Origin: Bacteroidia bacterium
GTDB taxonomy: Bacteria; Bacteroidota; Bacteroidia; Chitinophagales; Saprospiraceae
DNA: 64,000 nucleotides
Direction: 5' to 3'
NCBI GenBank assembly: GCA_030430845.1
Contig: JAUIKE010000012.1
Location: 1-64,000 of the forward strand
Of the stretch, positions 22,865-31,676 are shown one piece after another (the stretch's first letter is position 1; each line of letters begins with the position of its first letter). The notes under the pieces are model-generated. The model was not told the origin of the DNA. It saw nothing but the letters and a program-made list of their open reading frames with translations, and ran no database searches. The position numbers and the translations under genes are program-made.

Positions 22865-25800
22865 ATGAATTCTAAATTTTATCAGTGCCTGAGTATTGGT
22901 TTAACTATGCTGTTGTTTACAAAAATGGGCCATACTCAGGCACCTCTTTATAATCCAGAATCCCTCCTCCGTACTTATTGCATCGACCGTGATTTTGAGC
23001 CTTCCGTACTGAACGAGCTTCAATTAATGGGGGCTGGTCAAAGTTCTCTCAGCGAATTTAGTCATTATTACTACCAACAATGGATAAACGGCATTCCTTT
23101 GGAAAATGCTTTTGGAAGTTTGCATCTCAATAAAGAGAAGACCAAATTTCATGTTCAACAAAATTTCATTTCAAGCCTCGCAGGCAGATATGTTGAAACT
23201 ATCCCAAGCGATCATCCGAATTTATCCACTTCTCAAATAAAGCAAATTGCAGCCAAAGAAATGTGTCTTTCTTTGGCGGACATACAAACCTTCTTACCAG
23301 ATCAATCAGGTGATTCTCTTCACTTAGTTTATCTACAAAAGGGGGATAGTTTGTTGTTGTCAAGAAAATTTATTCTACAAACAAAGGATGATCTGTCCTG
23401 GGTTCTTTTTTTTAATCTACAAGGAGAGAAATTGATAAAAAAGCATTCCAGAACCTTTACCTGCACCTTTGAGCACGATCATTCTTCAGACCGCCTTCTC
23501 AATGAGCAGCCCGCAGTTTCTACCATTCCAGAAGAGGCACCGCCAATACAGGAAGATGGATCGGGCAATTCGGCTCGATATTTTGTTTTTCCACCTCCGC
23601 TCGACTCCCCGCTTTCGGGTGGTCGGAGCTTTGTTCAGGAAGCAAGTATATCCGATCCGGTCGCATCACCGCTAGGCTGGCATACCGTACCAGCCACTCC
23701 TTTAAACACTGAATTTTACCATACACAAGGCAACAACGTTTACGCCTATTACGACCCCTTTGGTCTGGCTAACGAGCCGGCACCTTCCCCCATTCAAAGA
23801 TTATGGGGTATTTATCTTTCGGGAAATGTTCCGATCCCTAATAACCAAAGCCGGGATTTTAATTATCAAAATGACATCAATTCATTCATCAGCTCAAAAT
23901 ATATTGAAGATGCCATTACCAATGCTTTTGTGTGGTGTAATTATGCTCATGATGTTTTTTATCAATATGGTTTTGACGAAGAAGCCGGCAATTTTCAGGC
24001 TCGCAATCTTAGCGGCCAGGGAGAAGACGACGATTTTGTGCTAGTAGAATGCCAAAATGGATCGGGCCTCAACAATGCCCGATTCAACGCCCAACCTGAT
24101 GGTGAAAAACCTACCATGCGTCTTTTCCTTTGGAACAACGGACTGACAAGCCCCAACAGGGATGTCAGCTTCGAAAACCAGATCGTCATCCACGAATACG
24201 CTCACGGATTGACTTCCCGGCTCATAGGTGGGCCGGATAATGTGGACTGCTTCAGCAATTTCGAGCAGGGAAGTGAGGGCTGGAGTGACTTTTTTGGCCT
24301 TATGCTCACCATGGCTGACAAAAATGGAAATAGCTCGATCGATAAAAACTTCCTCGGAGAAGGTATCCGGTCTATGGGAAATTACGTCATGAATGAAGAC
24401 GCTTCCGGAAACGGCCTCCGACCTGCTCCATACGTTTACAATATGGATAGCGAAGCCGGTACTTACAACGATTTCACTTACGCAGATATCGAGCACCTGC
24501 CGGCACCGCACGGAACCGGTTTTTTGTGGGCAAGTATGCTTTGGGACATGACACTCAACTTAATAGATCGGTATGGCTACGAAGCAGACCTGATGAACGC
24601 TAGCTCGAATGCCGGTAATATCCGAGCCATGAAAATCGTCATTGAAGCACTTAAAATTACCCCCTGCGAACCGCGTTTTTTTGAAATGAGAGATGCCGTT
24701 CTGTTAGCCAATGACATGCTTTTTAATGGCGAAGGAGAAGACTTACTCTGGGATGCTTTTGCCAGACGTGGCCTGGGTTATGGCGCTAATGCAAAAGGGG
24801 AAGTCGCGTTCGACAACCCTACCTTAAAAGTGGAAAAAACAGTAGACAAACAAGAAGTTGCTCCCGGAGAAGCACTCACCTATACCATTAAGGTGACCAA
24901 CAACGCTCCTGAACCACTCAGAATGGTTGAGATTACAGATTATGTTCCTGCTAATTTTCAGGTAACCCATATTTCCAATGGCGGTCAACTCCAAAACGGA
25001 GTCGTGTCTTTTCCACCAATCGGCCACCTGAATCAAGGTACTACTGTTACCCGAACCATCACGGGGGTTCCTGACAACGCAGCGCCCAGTTTGACTGTTT
25101 ACGAAAATGCGGTTGAATCTCCTCTCCCCAGCGACTTTGTTCCCGCACTCAGTTGGCTTGTCGACAGCGGCAACCCCAACCCCAACTCAGGATCTACCCA
25201 ATCCTGGTGGCACTTTGACCCGGGTATTGTTTTTGATGCGTCCTTAATGTTGAATCTAAATTTAGATCCTAACCATAACAATCATTTGAGTTTTTGGCAA
25301 TATTTTGACCTGGAACCTACTTTTGATGGTGGTGTTATTGAAATTTATCAGAACGGGGAATGGACGGACCTGGGGCCAAATATCATTCAAAATGGGTATA
25401 CCGGATTCATCTACGACGTATTTGTTACTCCCGTGAGTATCCCAATACCTACCTCTACACTCAGTGGACGCCGGGCCTTTACAGGTACCAGTCCCGGTTA
25501 TATCAATACGATTGTTGATCTTTCGGATTTTGAAGGTGAGGTTTGGCTTAGGTTTAGAATTGCGGCTAACGATAACAATGATCATGACGTAAACTGCGAT
25601 GAAGGGGCCCAGGGTTGCTACGGCTGGAACCTCGATGATTTTAAATTAATCGACTTTTCTCATATTAAAAACACAGTCTGTGTAGAAACGCAGAACGGCT
25701 ATTCCGAATGCGCTGATGTTGGAAGAGTCGGTACAGTAATAAGAGAAAATCAACAGCTTTTATCCATTCAATCGTTTGATTTTGCTGTTGAGGCTAAAAA

Positions 25801-26038
25801 AGGTGAGGACTTACAGGTTTTCCCTAACCCGACTTCAGGTCAATTTACCTTGCATGGGTCTGAGGATATGGAAAACGTGTCTTTGTTTGACCATACCGGG
25901 CGTTTTATCCAGTATTTTGACTTAAAGGCTGGAGATAATAAACACGAATTCGACATCAGCCACCTCCCCAAAGGCTTCTACTATGTTAAAGCTTCCTTGA
26001 AGGGTGAATGGCAGAGTGTAAAAATTATTGTTCATTAA
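22865..26038 (+). CDS. secreted M36 fungalysin-type metallopeptidase with T9SS sorting domain
   Basis: A 1057-residue protein. Signal peptide ends near MGHTQA. Residues about 25-230 are the FTP/propeptide region. The M36 catalytic domain spans about 265-640: zinc motif HEYAHG near residue 442, with the third ligand Glu in GSEGWSDFFG about 30 residues later. A DUF11-like surface repeat follows at about 655-750 (LKVEKTVDKQEVAPGEALTY), then a beta-sandwich with calcium-like Asp/Asn clusters, and a T9SS type A sorting domain at the end (LQVFPNPTSGQFTLHG, HLPKGFYYVKASL). An exported protease for external protein breakdown. Confidence 0.9.
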   Translation: MNSKFYQCLSIGLTMLLFTKMGHTQAPLYNPESLLRTYCIDRDFEPSVLNELQLMGAGQSSLSEFSHYYYQQWINGIPLENAFGSLHLNKEKTKFHVQQNFISSLAGRYVETIPSDHPNLSTSQIKQIAAKEMCLSLADIQTFLPDQSGDSLHLVYLQKGDSLLLSRKFILQTKDDLSWVLFFNLQGEKLIKKHSRTFTCTFEHDHSSDRLLNEQPAVSTIPEEAPPIQEDGSGNSARYFVFPPPLDSPLSGGRSFVQEASISDPVASPLGWHTVPATPLNTEFYHTQGNNVYAYYDPFGLANEPAPSPIQRLWGIYLSGNVPIPNNQSRDFNYQNDINSFISSKYIEDAITNAFVWCNYAHDVFYQYGFDEEAGNFQARNLSGQGEDDDFVLVECQNGSGLNNARFNAQPDGEKPTMRLFLWNNGLTSPNRDVSFENQIVIHEYAHGLTSRLIGGPDNVDCFSNFEQGSEGWSDFFGLMLTMADKNGNSSIDKNFLGEGIRSMGNYVMNEDASGNGLRPAPYVYNMDSEAGTYNDFTYADIEHLPAPHGTGFLWASMLWDMTLNLIDRYGYEADLMNASSNAGNIRAMKIVIEALKITPCEPRFFEMRDAVLLANDMLFNGEGEDLLWDAFARRGLGYGANAKGEVAFDNPTLKVEKTVDKQEVAPGEALTYTIKVTNNAPEPLRMVEITDYVPANFQVTHISNGGQLQNGVVSFPPIGHLNQGTTVTRTITGVPDNAAPSLTVYENAVESPLPSDFVPALSWLVDSGNPNPNSGSTQSWWHFDPGIVFDASLMLNLNLDPNHNNHLSFWQYFDLEPTFDGGVIEIYQNGEWTDLGPNIIQNGYTGFIYDVFVTPVSIPIPTSTLSGRRAFTGTSPGYINTIVDLSDFEGEVWLRFRIAANDNNDHDVNCDEGAQGCYGWNLDDFKLIDFSHIKNTVCVETQNGYSECADVGRVGTVIRENQQLLSIQSFDFAVEAKKGEDLQVFPNPTSGQFTLHGSEDMENVSLFDHTGRFIQYFDLKAGDNKHEFDISHLPKGFYYVKASLKGEWQSVKIIVH

Positions 26039-26091
26039 AAAAAGTAGGGGTTTTTTGAAAAACTTTGTTTTTCAAAAAACCCCTACTTTTT
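26039..26091. terminator. bidirectional terminator: 25-bp inverted repeat
   Basis: Perfect 25-nt arms (core GTAGGGGTTTTTTG) with a 3-nt loop, flanked by A and T tracts so that it works in both directions. It lies between the convergent peptidase and OmpA genes and its right arm includes the OmpA stop codon (AAG TAG). Confidence 0.85.
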
Positions 26092-27171
26092 CAATATCTT
26101 AAACTCTACTCTTCTATTTTTCTTTCGGCCACTTTCCGTTTTATTACTTGCGATCGGTCGTTTATTTCCAAAACCAAGAGAGCTTAATCTACTTGAGGGG
26201 ATGCCATTCTCCTGAAGGTAGCGACTCACAGCTGCGGCCCGGCGTTCAGACAAGTCCTGATTGTAACCCGCTGTTCCCACGGCATCGGTATGGCCGATGA
26301 TCTGAATTTCCATGCCTGGGTTTTGCCGGAGTAACTCCAAGAGGTTTTCCAACTGATCGGTAGAGGTGGGCAGCAAAGCAGATTTGTCGGTATCAAAATA
26401 AATATTAGTCAGGCGGATGGTCTGGCCTACCTCAATAAAGATCTCCAACAGGTCGATAGGTACGCTCAGAGGCGTCACTTTCACCTGGTCAATGTAGTAA
26501 TAAGCATAGTTGAGATGTTCTTCACAATTGGAATACGTATGGGTCAGACTGTCCGGGAAAAAATTGCCTATGATCAGATGAGTATAAGCTTTATCCGCTT
26601 CAAAAGTTTCGGATACGGTATGCCAGGCCTCATCCGGCAATTCAAGCAAGTCATAACCGATCATGGCCGGCGGCAGATCCAGCAGCTTATCATCTGCCTC
26701 GTTGATCTTGCCTTCGCTGAGAGCCATGCCAAGCTTATCAATGGACAACGATTTGGGCAAATGAGCGGTCTTGAAGGACAACAGATAACTTTCACCAGGT
26801 TTCATAGGTGTGCTGAGCGGAACCTGTAGGTATTCCCTACAGTGTGGTTTCCCATCTTTACATCCATACACCGTAATTCCCGCCATAGCTTTTCCATGAT
26901 AGGGTGGCATTTCTCCGAATCCCCGGTCTTTCCAATGTGTAGGTACGACCACCCGGGGCCCAAACGCATCCGGAGAGGCAATAGTTGGTGCTGACCAGTA
27001 ACGTACCAGCCGGGTAAAATGAGCACCTTTGTAGAACCACCCCAGTGGAGGGGCGGCAAACTGTTCGAAACTGGGATTGGGCACCAGATTAGGATCTGAG
27101 TCGGCCGTTTGAGCGGCCAGGCAGCAGGGGGTCAGTATTAAGGCCAAACACCATAGTCTAAATCTTACCAT
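26083..27171 (-). CDS. OmpA family outer-membrane/peptidoglycan-binding protein
   Basis: A 362-residue exported protein (signal peptide LALILTPCCLAAQT). Residues about 25-240 form a beta-rich domain starting NLVPNPSFEQF with YHGKAMAGITVYG, a carbohydrate-binding-like jelly roll common in these Bacteroidota proteins. Residues about 250-362 are a C-terminal OmpA domain: NIYFDTDKSALLPTS, IIGHTDAVGTAGYNQDLSERRAAAV, GFGNKRPIASNKTESGRKKNRRVEF, with the Asp and Arg that bind diaminopimelate. Likely tethers the outer membrane to the cell wall. Divergent from the MMPL gene. Confidence 0.9.
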   Translation of the reverse strand: MVRFRLWCLALILTPCCLAAQTADSDPNLVPNPSFEQFAAPPLGWFYKGAHFTRLVRYWSAPTIASPDAFGPRVVVPTHWKDRGFGEMPPYHGKAMAGITVYGCKDGKPHCREYLQVPLSTPMKPGESYLLSFKTAHLPKSLSIDKLGMALSEGKINEADDKLLDLPPAMIGYDLLELPDEAWHTVSETFEADKAYTHLIIGNFFPDSLTHTYSNCEEHLNYAYYYIDQVKVTPLSVPIDLLEIFIEVGQTIRLTNIYFDTDKSALLPTSTDQLENLLELLRQNPGMEIQIIGHTDAVGTAGYNQDLSERRAAAVSRYLQENGIPSSRLSSLGFGNKRPIASNKTESGRKKNRRVEFKILKK

Positions 27172-27240
27172 AATCTTACATTCAGATTAAAAATTTGAAT
27201 GATCGCTTGTAAACATATTGGTGGTTTTGAGGTTGATTGA

Positions 27241-29571
27241 ATGCGGCTGTCTCATTCAATCAGAAAAATTTTCCAAAATATGAAATTAGGGCCAAGGGCA
27301 ATATCTCTTTCGATTTTTGGTGTCTTGTCTATTGTTAGTTTATTCTTTGTATTCCAGTTGAAGTTTTCATTCAGCTTTGAGCAGTTTTTTCCCAAAGGAG
27401 ACAAAGATCTGGATTTTTTCAAAGCGTTCATGGAGGAATTTGAGGCTGACGATAACTTCCTGCTTGTGGCCGTTCGTCATGAGGGAGGGGTGTTTGAACA
27501 GGACTTTCTCAAAAAGGTACATGAATTCACCCTTCAGTCCAGGCAATTGCCCCATGTTTTGGAAAGTCAGTCACTGACAAAGCTGGGGTATCCTATCAAA
27601 ACACCTTTTGCGGTCACCAGCATTCCAGTCATTCACATTGACGATCCCGGCCGCTATGAGAGCGATAAAAAAAGGCTCTTTCAAGATGAACGCTTCATTC
27701 ATAATTTTATTTCGGAGGATGAGGAAACGCTGGTCGTTTTTCTAAAGACGGTCAGTAGCATAACTTTTGAGCAGGCCCGCGAATTATTGGAGGGTTTGAA
27801 TGGTTTAGTAGAAAAATTTGAGTTCGAAGAATATCACTATTTGGGCCGTCCTTATTTCCAGGTGGAATTAGTGGATATGCAAAAAAGAGAAGTCATTTTC
27901 TCCGCTGTCATATCTTTTATCCTGGTGACCCTGATCATGTATTTGATATTTAGAAAACCTTGGGGCATTGCCATTTCACTGGTTTCCATCGCCCTGGGGA
28001 TGCTGTTGTTTTTGGGATACATGGGTGCCTTCGGCCGGGAGTTAAATGCCATGTCGGCCCTATATCCGATCATCATGATCATGGTGGGCACTTCGGATGT
28101 GATTCACATCATGACAAAATACATCGATGAACTCCGGAAAGGAAAAGCTCGAAAACAGGCCGCCATCATCACCGTCAAAGAAATTGGCCTGGCTACCTTG
28201 CTCACCTCGGTTACCACCGCCATCGGCTTTGCTTCCCTGCTGACCAGCCGGATCGGCCCCATACAGGACCTTGGGGTCAATGCAGCGGTGGGTGTAATGA
28301 TTGCCTATGTCACAGTGATCGGCTTCACCGTCGTCATGCTCTCAGGCTTTCGCGTAGATCAATTGATCAAACTAGGTAAAGGACAAGCTTTTTGGGACCG
28401 GAGCATGCTTTGGAGCTATCGCTTGACACGCAACTATCCACGAAGGATTGCGGCAGGAGGAATGTTCGTTTTTGCCTTATGTATACTGGGAATTTCCTGG
28501 GTGACAACAAACTACAACATCAAGAGCAATTTGCCCAGAAATTCCAAAATCACAGATGATTTCAACTTTTTCGAAAAACATTTAACGGGCTTTCGCCCGG
28601 TAGAATTCGCCGTCTTCCCACAGGGGGAGTATAAAGCCACCGACTTTGAAGTGGTTCGAGAAATTGGAAAGGTAGAAGAAAAACTAAAAGAAATAGAAGG
28701 GATCCGGGCCGTTAATTCCATCACTGCCGTTTACAAATCCATCAATCAGATGTTCGGAGGAAATCGACCGGAGGCATACGAATTACCGGAATCCAAGGAA
28801 CAATTCGCACGCTACCAGCGGCTGGTCAGTCAAGTGCCTATGGCGCAGGCCAATGTGCTGGTTAACCAGGACGGAAGCAAGGCCAGGATTACTTCCCGGA
28901 TTTTTGATATTGGGGCAGATAGCGTCAAGCAACGGGTTAATCAGGTACAACAATGGGCCAAAATGAATGTCGATACCAATGTCATCAATATTCAGCAAAC
29001 CGGTACCGCCCTGATCATCGACAAGAATGCGCAGTATGTTCGGGAGGACTTGGTAGAAGGCCTGGGGATGGCTATTCTGATTGTGAGTATTCTTATGGCT
29101 TTGCTGTATCAGAATATAAAAATGCTGTTGATCTCTTTGATCCCGAATGTGTTTCCGCTTCTAATGGCCGGGGCCCTGTTAGGTTTTCTCAACATCGAGC
29201 TGGAAGCCGGTATTTCCATTGTTTTTGCAGCTATATTTGGTATAGCGGTCGATGACACCATTCATTTTTTGAGTAAATACAAACTGGCGATCAATAAGGG
29301 GAAAAGTACGGAAGAAGCGCTGCAGATCACCTTCGCAGAAAGTGGGAAGGCCATTGTGCTGACCACCCTCATTTTGTTTGTCGGCTTTCTGGTGATGCTG
29401 TTCTCTCAAAATCCAGCCAGCTTCACGGTTGGTTTGCTCATTAGTGTGACCCTATTCGGGGCGATGATCAGTGATTTGATGCTGATTCCGTTGTTTATCC
29501 GGAAGTTTATGCCTACGGAAGAAAAAAAAGAAGAAACAGTAAGCCTGAAACCAATAGAAATAAATGTATGA
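27241..29571 (+). CDS. MMPL/RND family transporter
   Basis: A 776-residue inner-membrane protein with about 12 helices in two halves. Each half has one N-terminal helix, a periplasmic loop (about 45-215 and 420-610) and a five-helix bundle of sterol-sensing-domain type. RND features include AMSALYPIIMIMVGTSDVIH with the SD pair, and FGIAVDDTIHFLSKYK in the second half. The two loops and the total length match bacterial MMPL exporters of lipids or hopanoids. Substrate unknown. The last codons (IEINV) lie in a palindrome shared with the convergent gene. Confidence 0.87.
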   Translation: MRLSHSIRKIFQNMKLGPRAISLSIFGVLSIVSLFFVFQLKFSFSFEQFFPKGDKDLDFFKAFMEEFEADDNFLLVAVRHEGGVFEQDFLKKVHEFTLQSRQLPHVLESQSLTKLGYPIKTPFAVTSIPVIHIDDPGRYESDKKRLFQDERFIHNFISEDEETLVVFLKTVSSITFEQARELLEGLNGLVEKFEFEEYHYLGRPYFQVELVDMQKREVIFSAVISFILVTLIMYLIFRKPWGIAISLVSIALGMLLFLGYMGAFGRELNAMSALYPIIMIMVGTSDVIHIMTKYIDELRKGKARKQAAIITVKEIGLATLLTSVTTAIGFASLLTSRIGPIQDLGVNAAVGVMIAYVTVIGFTVVMLSGFRVDQLIKLGKGQAFWDRSMLWSYRLTRNYPRRIAAGGMFVFALCILGISWVTTNYNIKSNLPRNSKITDDFNFFEKHLTGFRPVEFAVFPQGEYKATDFEVVREIGKVEEKLKEIEGIRAVNSITAVYKSINQMFGGNRPEAYELPESKEQFARYQRLVSQVPMAQANVLVNQDGSKARITSRIFDIGADSVKQRVNQVQQWAKMNVDTNVINIQQTGTALIIDKNAQYVREDLVEGLGMAILIVSILMALLYQNIKMLLISLIPNVFPLLMAGALLGFLNIELEAGISIVFAAIFGIAVDDTIHFLSKYKLAINKGKSTEEALQITFAESGKAIVLTTLILFVGFLVMLFSQNPASFTVGLLISVTLFGAMISDLMLIPLFIRKFMPTEEKKEETVSLKPIEINV

Positions 29572-29613
29572 TAGAAGCGGCCCTGGCCGCTTCTATCATA
29601 CATTTATTTCTAT
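29554..29613. repeat. 60-bp palindrome spanning the 3' ends of two convergent genes
   Basis: Two perfect 29-nt arms separated by two bases; the arm inner half is ATAGAAGCGGCC. The left arm contains the last coding codons plus stop of the MMPL gene, the right arm those of the TrpF-like gene, so both proteins end in IEINV from the same DNA. It probably works as a bidirectional terminator. Because it is longer than a terminator needs, it looks like an inverted duplication of a gene end. Confidence 0.9.
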
Positions 29614-30237
29614 CTTCTCAAAGATCTCATCTAACTCATCATAAGACTTATATCCTACTTTTTCTTCCTCTCCACCTTTCACATTAATGCCTAGAGGCTT
29701 CAGCTCTTCGAGAATTTCGTCAATGTTACTTTCGTCAAAATTGAGGCTCAAGAGTATGGGATGCTCCTGCATCAGTTCCTTCAATTCATCCAATAAATTT
29801 TGCTGAATAAAGGCCCAATCTATCCCGTTTTTATCAAAATTGAGGATAAAAACCTCAACCAGGTCGGCATTTTGGTCAAAAACAGGGCGAAGGCTATCCA
29901 GAGAGGTATCTTTTTCGACCACTATTTCCTGCATGACGGGCAGTAGTTCGCTGATAGATTTCAAAGTATTGTAATCGGTGAATGGCCCTACCTGAAGCTG
30001 TTCGATTTCCAGGACCTCCATAGCGGACTTGACCGTTTCCAGATCCGGCAGATTAAATTCGCCCACGATTTTCACACCATCCACCCACTCTTTAATGGCT
30101 TTCATATTTTTGGGCTCGATGTAATCTTCGCTGCCGGCCTCCAGGTTAAACCCCAGCCATTCGACTTCCCAGGCGGCGAAGTAGCGGGCATCGGTCAGGT
30201 TGGTAATGGAACTGGCCTTAACTTTCGTTTTTAGCAT
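29596..30237 (-). CDS. phosphoribosylanthranilate isomerase (TrpF)-like protein lacking catalytic residues
   Basis: A 213-residue protein with the outline of a TrpF (beta/alpha)8 barrel: KVKASSITNLTDARYFAAW matches the K-x-C-G-I-T opening, VGEFNLPDLETVK matches the VGVF strand and GINVKGGEEEKVGYKSYDEL matches the final D-x-SSGVE-x-x-G-x-K phosphate-binding strand. The catalytic Cys (here Ser) and the catalytic Asp (here Asn) are both missing, and no trp genes are nearby. It is probably not an active isomerase; it may have another ligand. A cluster of palindromes lies just upstream. Confidence 0.65.
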   Translation of the reverse strand: MLKTKVKASSITNLTDARYFAAWEVEWLGFNLEAGSEDYIEPKNMKAIKEWVDGVKIVGEFNLPDLETVKSAMEVLEIEQLQVGPFTDYNTLKSISELLPVMQEIVVEKDTSLDSLRPVFDQNADLVEVFILNFDKNGIDWAFIQQNLLDELKELMQEHPILLSLNFDESNIDEILEELKPLGINVKGGEEEKVGYKSYDELDEIFEKIEINV

Positions 30238-30286
30238 AATGATTAGTTTTCAGGATGCAAAAAAACGAAATTTTGGTCACAAATTT

Positions 30287-30452
30287 AGACATGTCATGTT
30301 TAAACATGACATGTCTGGGCCATTTCGACACGTCTTATCCACAAAAACTTGATTATCAATAGGTATGAACGTTGAAAAGGACATGACATGTTTAAGACAT
30401 GTCATGTCCTTTGAATCCAAACATGTCATATCTAGATATGACATGTTTGGAT
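30287..30452. repeat. cluster of three palindromes sharing an ACATGACATGT core
   Basis: Three palindromes lie in 166 nt: a perfect 30-bp one at 30287-30316, a 37-bp one with 16-nt arms at 30376-30412, and a perfect 38-bp one at 30415-30452. All contain ATGTCAT/ATGACAT. They fill most of the 302-nt gap between the TrpF-like and GH25 genes, upstream of the former. No T tracts follow them, which argues for operator or repeat-element function rather than termination. Confidence 0.85.
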
Positions 30453-30539
30453 AGACAAAAGAAAGGGGCACTCTAGACTGGCAATGTCTAGCCTGAAAAA
30501 AAGATGAGCAGGAAATGGTTATTGAACGGCGGCCAAAAG

Positions 30540-31244
30540 CTATTCGACCATACTCAACACTTGCTGAGGCCTTAAGCCCATATCCTTCAGCTGAAATTTA
30601 TTCCCATAAAAGACATTAAAATCCACCGGCCCATCAATGCCGGCCAGGCGGCCCCGATTGCCATATTGCCAGAACTTCCAGTCCTTCTGGTCCTCCAGGT
30701 CGGGCTTTCGATAGCTGTAGCGAGCAATCCAAAGCGGGTATTCATCAAAATGACCGGCCAGGTGTTCGTTATAAAATTTCAGATTGGTATAAATAATCGG
30801 ACGGATATCGAAGTGCAGCTCGATCATATACAGCCAGGTGCGCATCTGGGTGATGAGGTGGATCTTATCACTGCCGTCCAGGACTTCTACGTCCAAAACC
30901 GGCGGCAGATCGCCGAAATCCATATCGACCAGATCAATAAAATTCATGGCTTGCTCTTCAGCCGGCGTTTGCGGCCTGAAAAAGTGGTAGGCACCTCTCA
31001 GTATTCCTACACGCTTCATTTCTTCCCAGTTGGAGGAAAAGAGTCCGTCTCTATGAGTGGCTCCTTCTGTAGCTTTGACAAAGGCAAAAGTAATGGCTTG
31101 CTGGGCAACCGAATCCCACTGAATTTCTTTCTGGTGGTGAGACACGTCTATGCCATGTACTTTAAAGCCTTCCATCCTAATGGTTTCGCGTTCACAGGAT
31201 TGGAAAAGTGCCAGCAATAAAGCTAAAGTCATTAAACGCTTCAT
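30540..31244 (-). CDS. GH25 family lysozyme-like lipoprotein
   Basis: A 234-residue protein with a lipoprotein signal (LALLLALFQSC). The GH25 muramidase barrel is clear: VHGIDVSHHQKEIQWD with the first catalytic Asp, FAFVKATEG, GAYHFFRP, PPVLDVEV with the catalytic Asp-x-Glu pair, IIYTNLKFYNEHL, PLWIARYS and KFWQYGNRGRLAGIDGPVDFNVF at the end. It should cut the beta-1,4 bond of peptidoglycan from a membrane anchor, for cell-wall turnover or attack on other cells. It is divergent from the aminotransferase gene, with a MITE-like element in the shared promoter region. Confidence 0.9.
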   Translation of the reverse strand: MKRLMTLALLLALFQSCERETIRMEGFKVHGIDVSHHQKEIQWDSVAQQAITFAFVKATEGATHRDGLFSSNWEEMKRVGILRGAYHFFRPQTPAEEQAMNFIDLVDMDFGDLPPVLDVEVLDGSDKIHLITQMRTWLYMIELHFDIRPIIYTNLKFYNEHLAGHFDEYPLWIARYSYRKPDLEDQKDWKFWQYGNRGRLAGIDGPVDFNVFYGNKFQLKDMGLRPQQVLSMVE

Positions 31245-31275
31245 ACTCGCTTATTACTGGATGAATACTAGGTTG

Positions 31276-31448
31276 TTTATATGGGGTTGTCTCATCCGCC
31301 TGAGGAAGATTCGACGCCCCATAGAATTTTTTTTGAGAGGTGTTTTTTATAAGGAAAAACGAAGTTTTTCCTTATAAAAAACACCTCTCAAAAAAATATT
31401 ATTGGCTGGCGAACCCGCGTCAGGCGGATGAGACAACCTCCTTTATAT
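31276..31448. mobile_element. candidate MITE (159 bp) with 7-bp flanking duplication
   Basis: The element at 31283-31441 has imperfect inverted arms of about 75 nt: outer GGTTGTCTCATCCGCCTGA and inner GAGAGGTGTTTTTTATAAGG with a GAA centre. The outermost bases are GGGGTTGTC and GACAACCTCC. TTTATAT lies directly outside each end (31276-31282 and 31442-31448), fitting a target-site duplication, although in AT-rich DNA this could be chance. It carries no gene. It splits the divergent GH25/aminotransferase promoter region; 230 nt of AT-rich DNA remain before the aminotransferase start. Confidence 0.7.
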
Positions 31449-31676
31449 TTTCAATATTAGTGAAAAGATTTCACATATAAAATATACCAGAATACTTTAA
31501 TGTTTCGATAACAGAAGATCTGTTTATCTAAAAAAAAGACTCCGCAGTTGATAACAAAACGAACAACTTATTTACACTAATCAGGCAGAATATTATTTTT
31601 TATAAAAAATACTTGAGCCGTTTTTATGTAGATATACTATATTTTACGTTTACCTGACTACAAAAGATTCAAGATT

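Noticed and set aside
30277-30471. 64-aa minus-strand ORF
   Set aside because: It is the translation of the three palindromes (repeated MTCL units).
30666-31220. 184-aa plus-strand ORF
   Set aside because: Antisense shadow of the GH25 gene.
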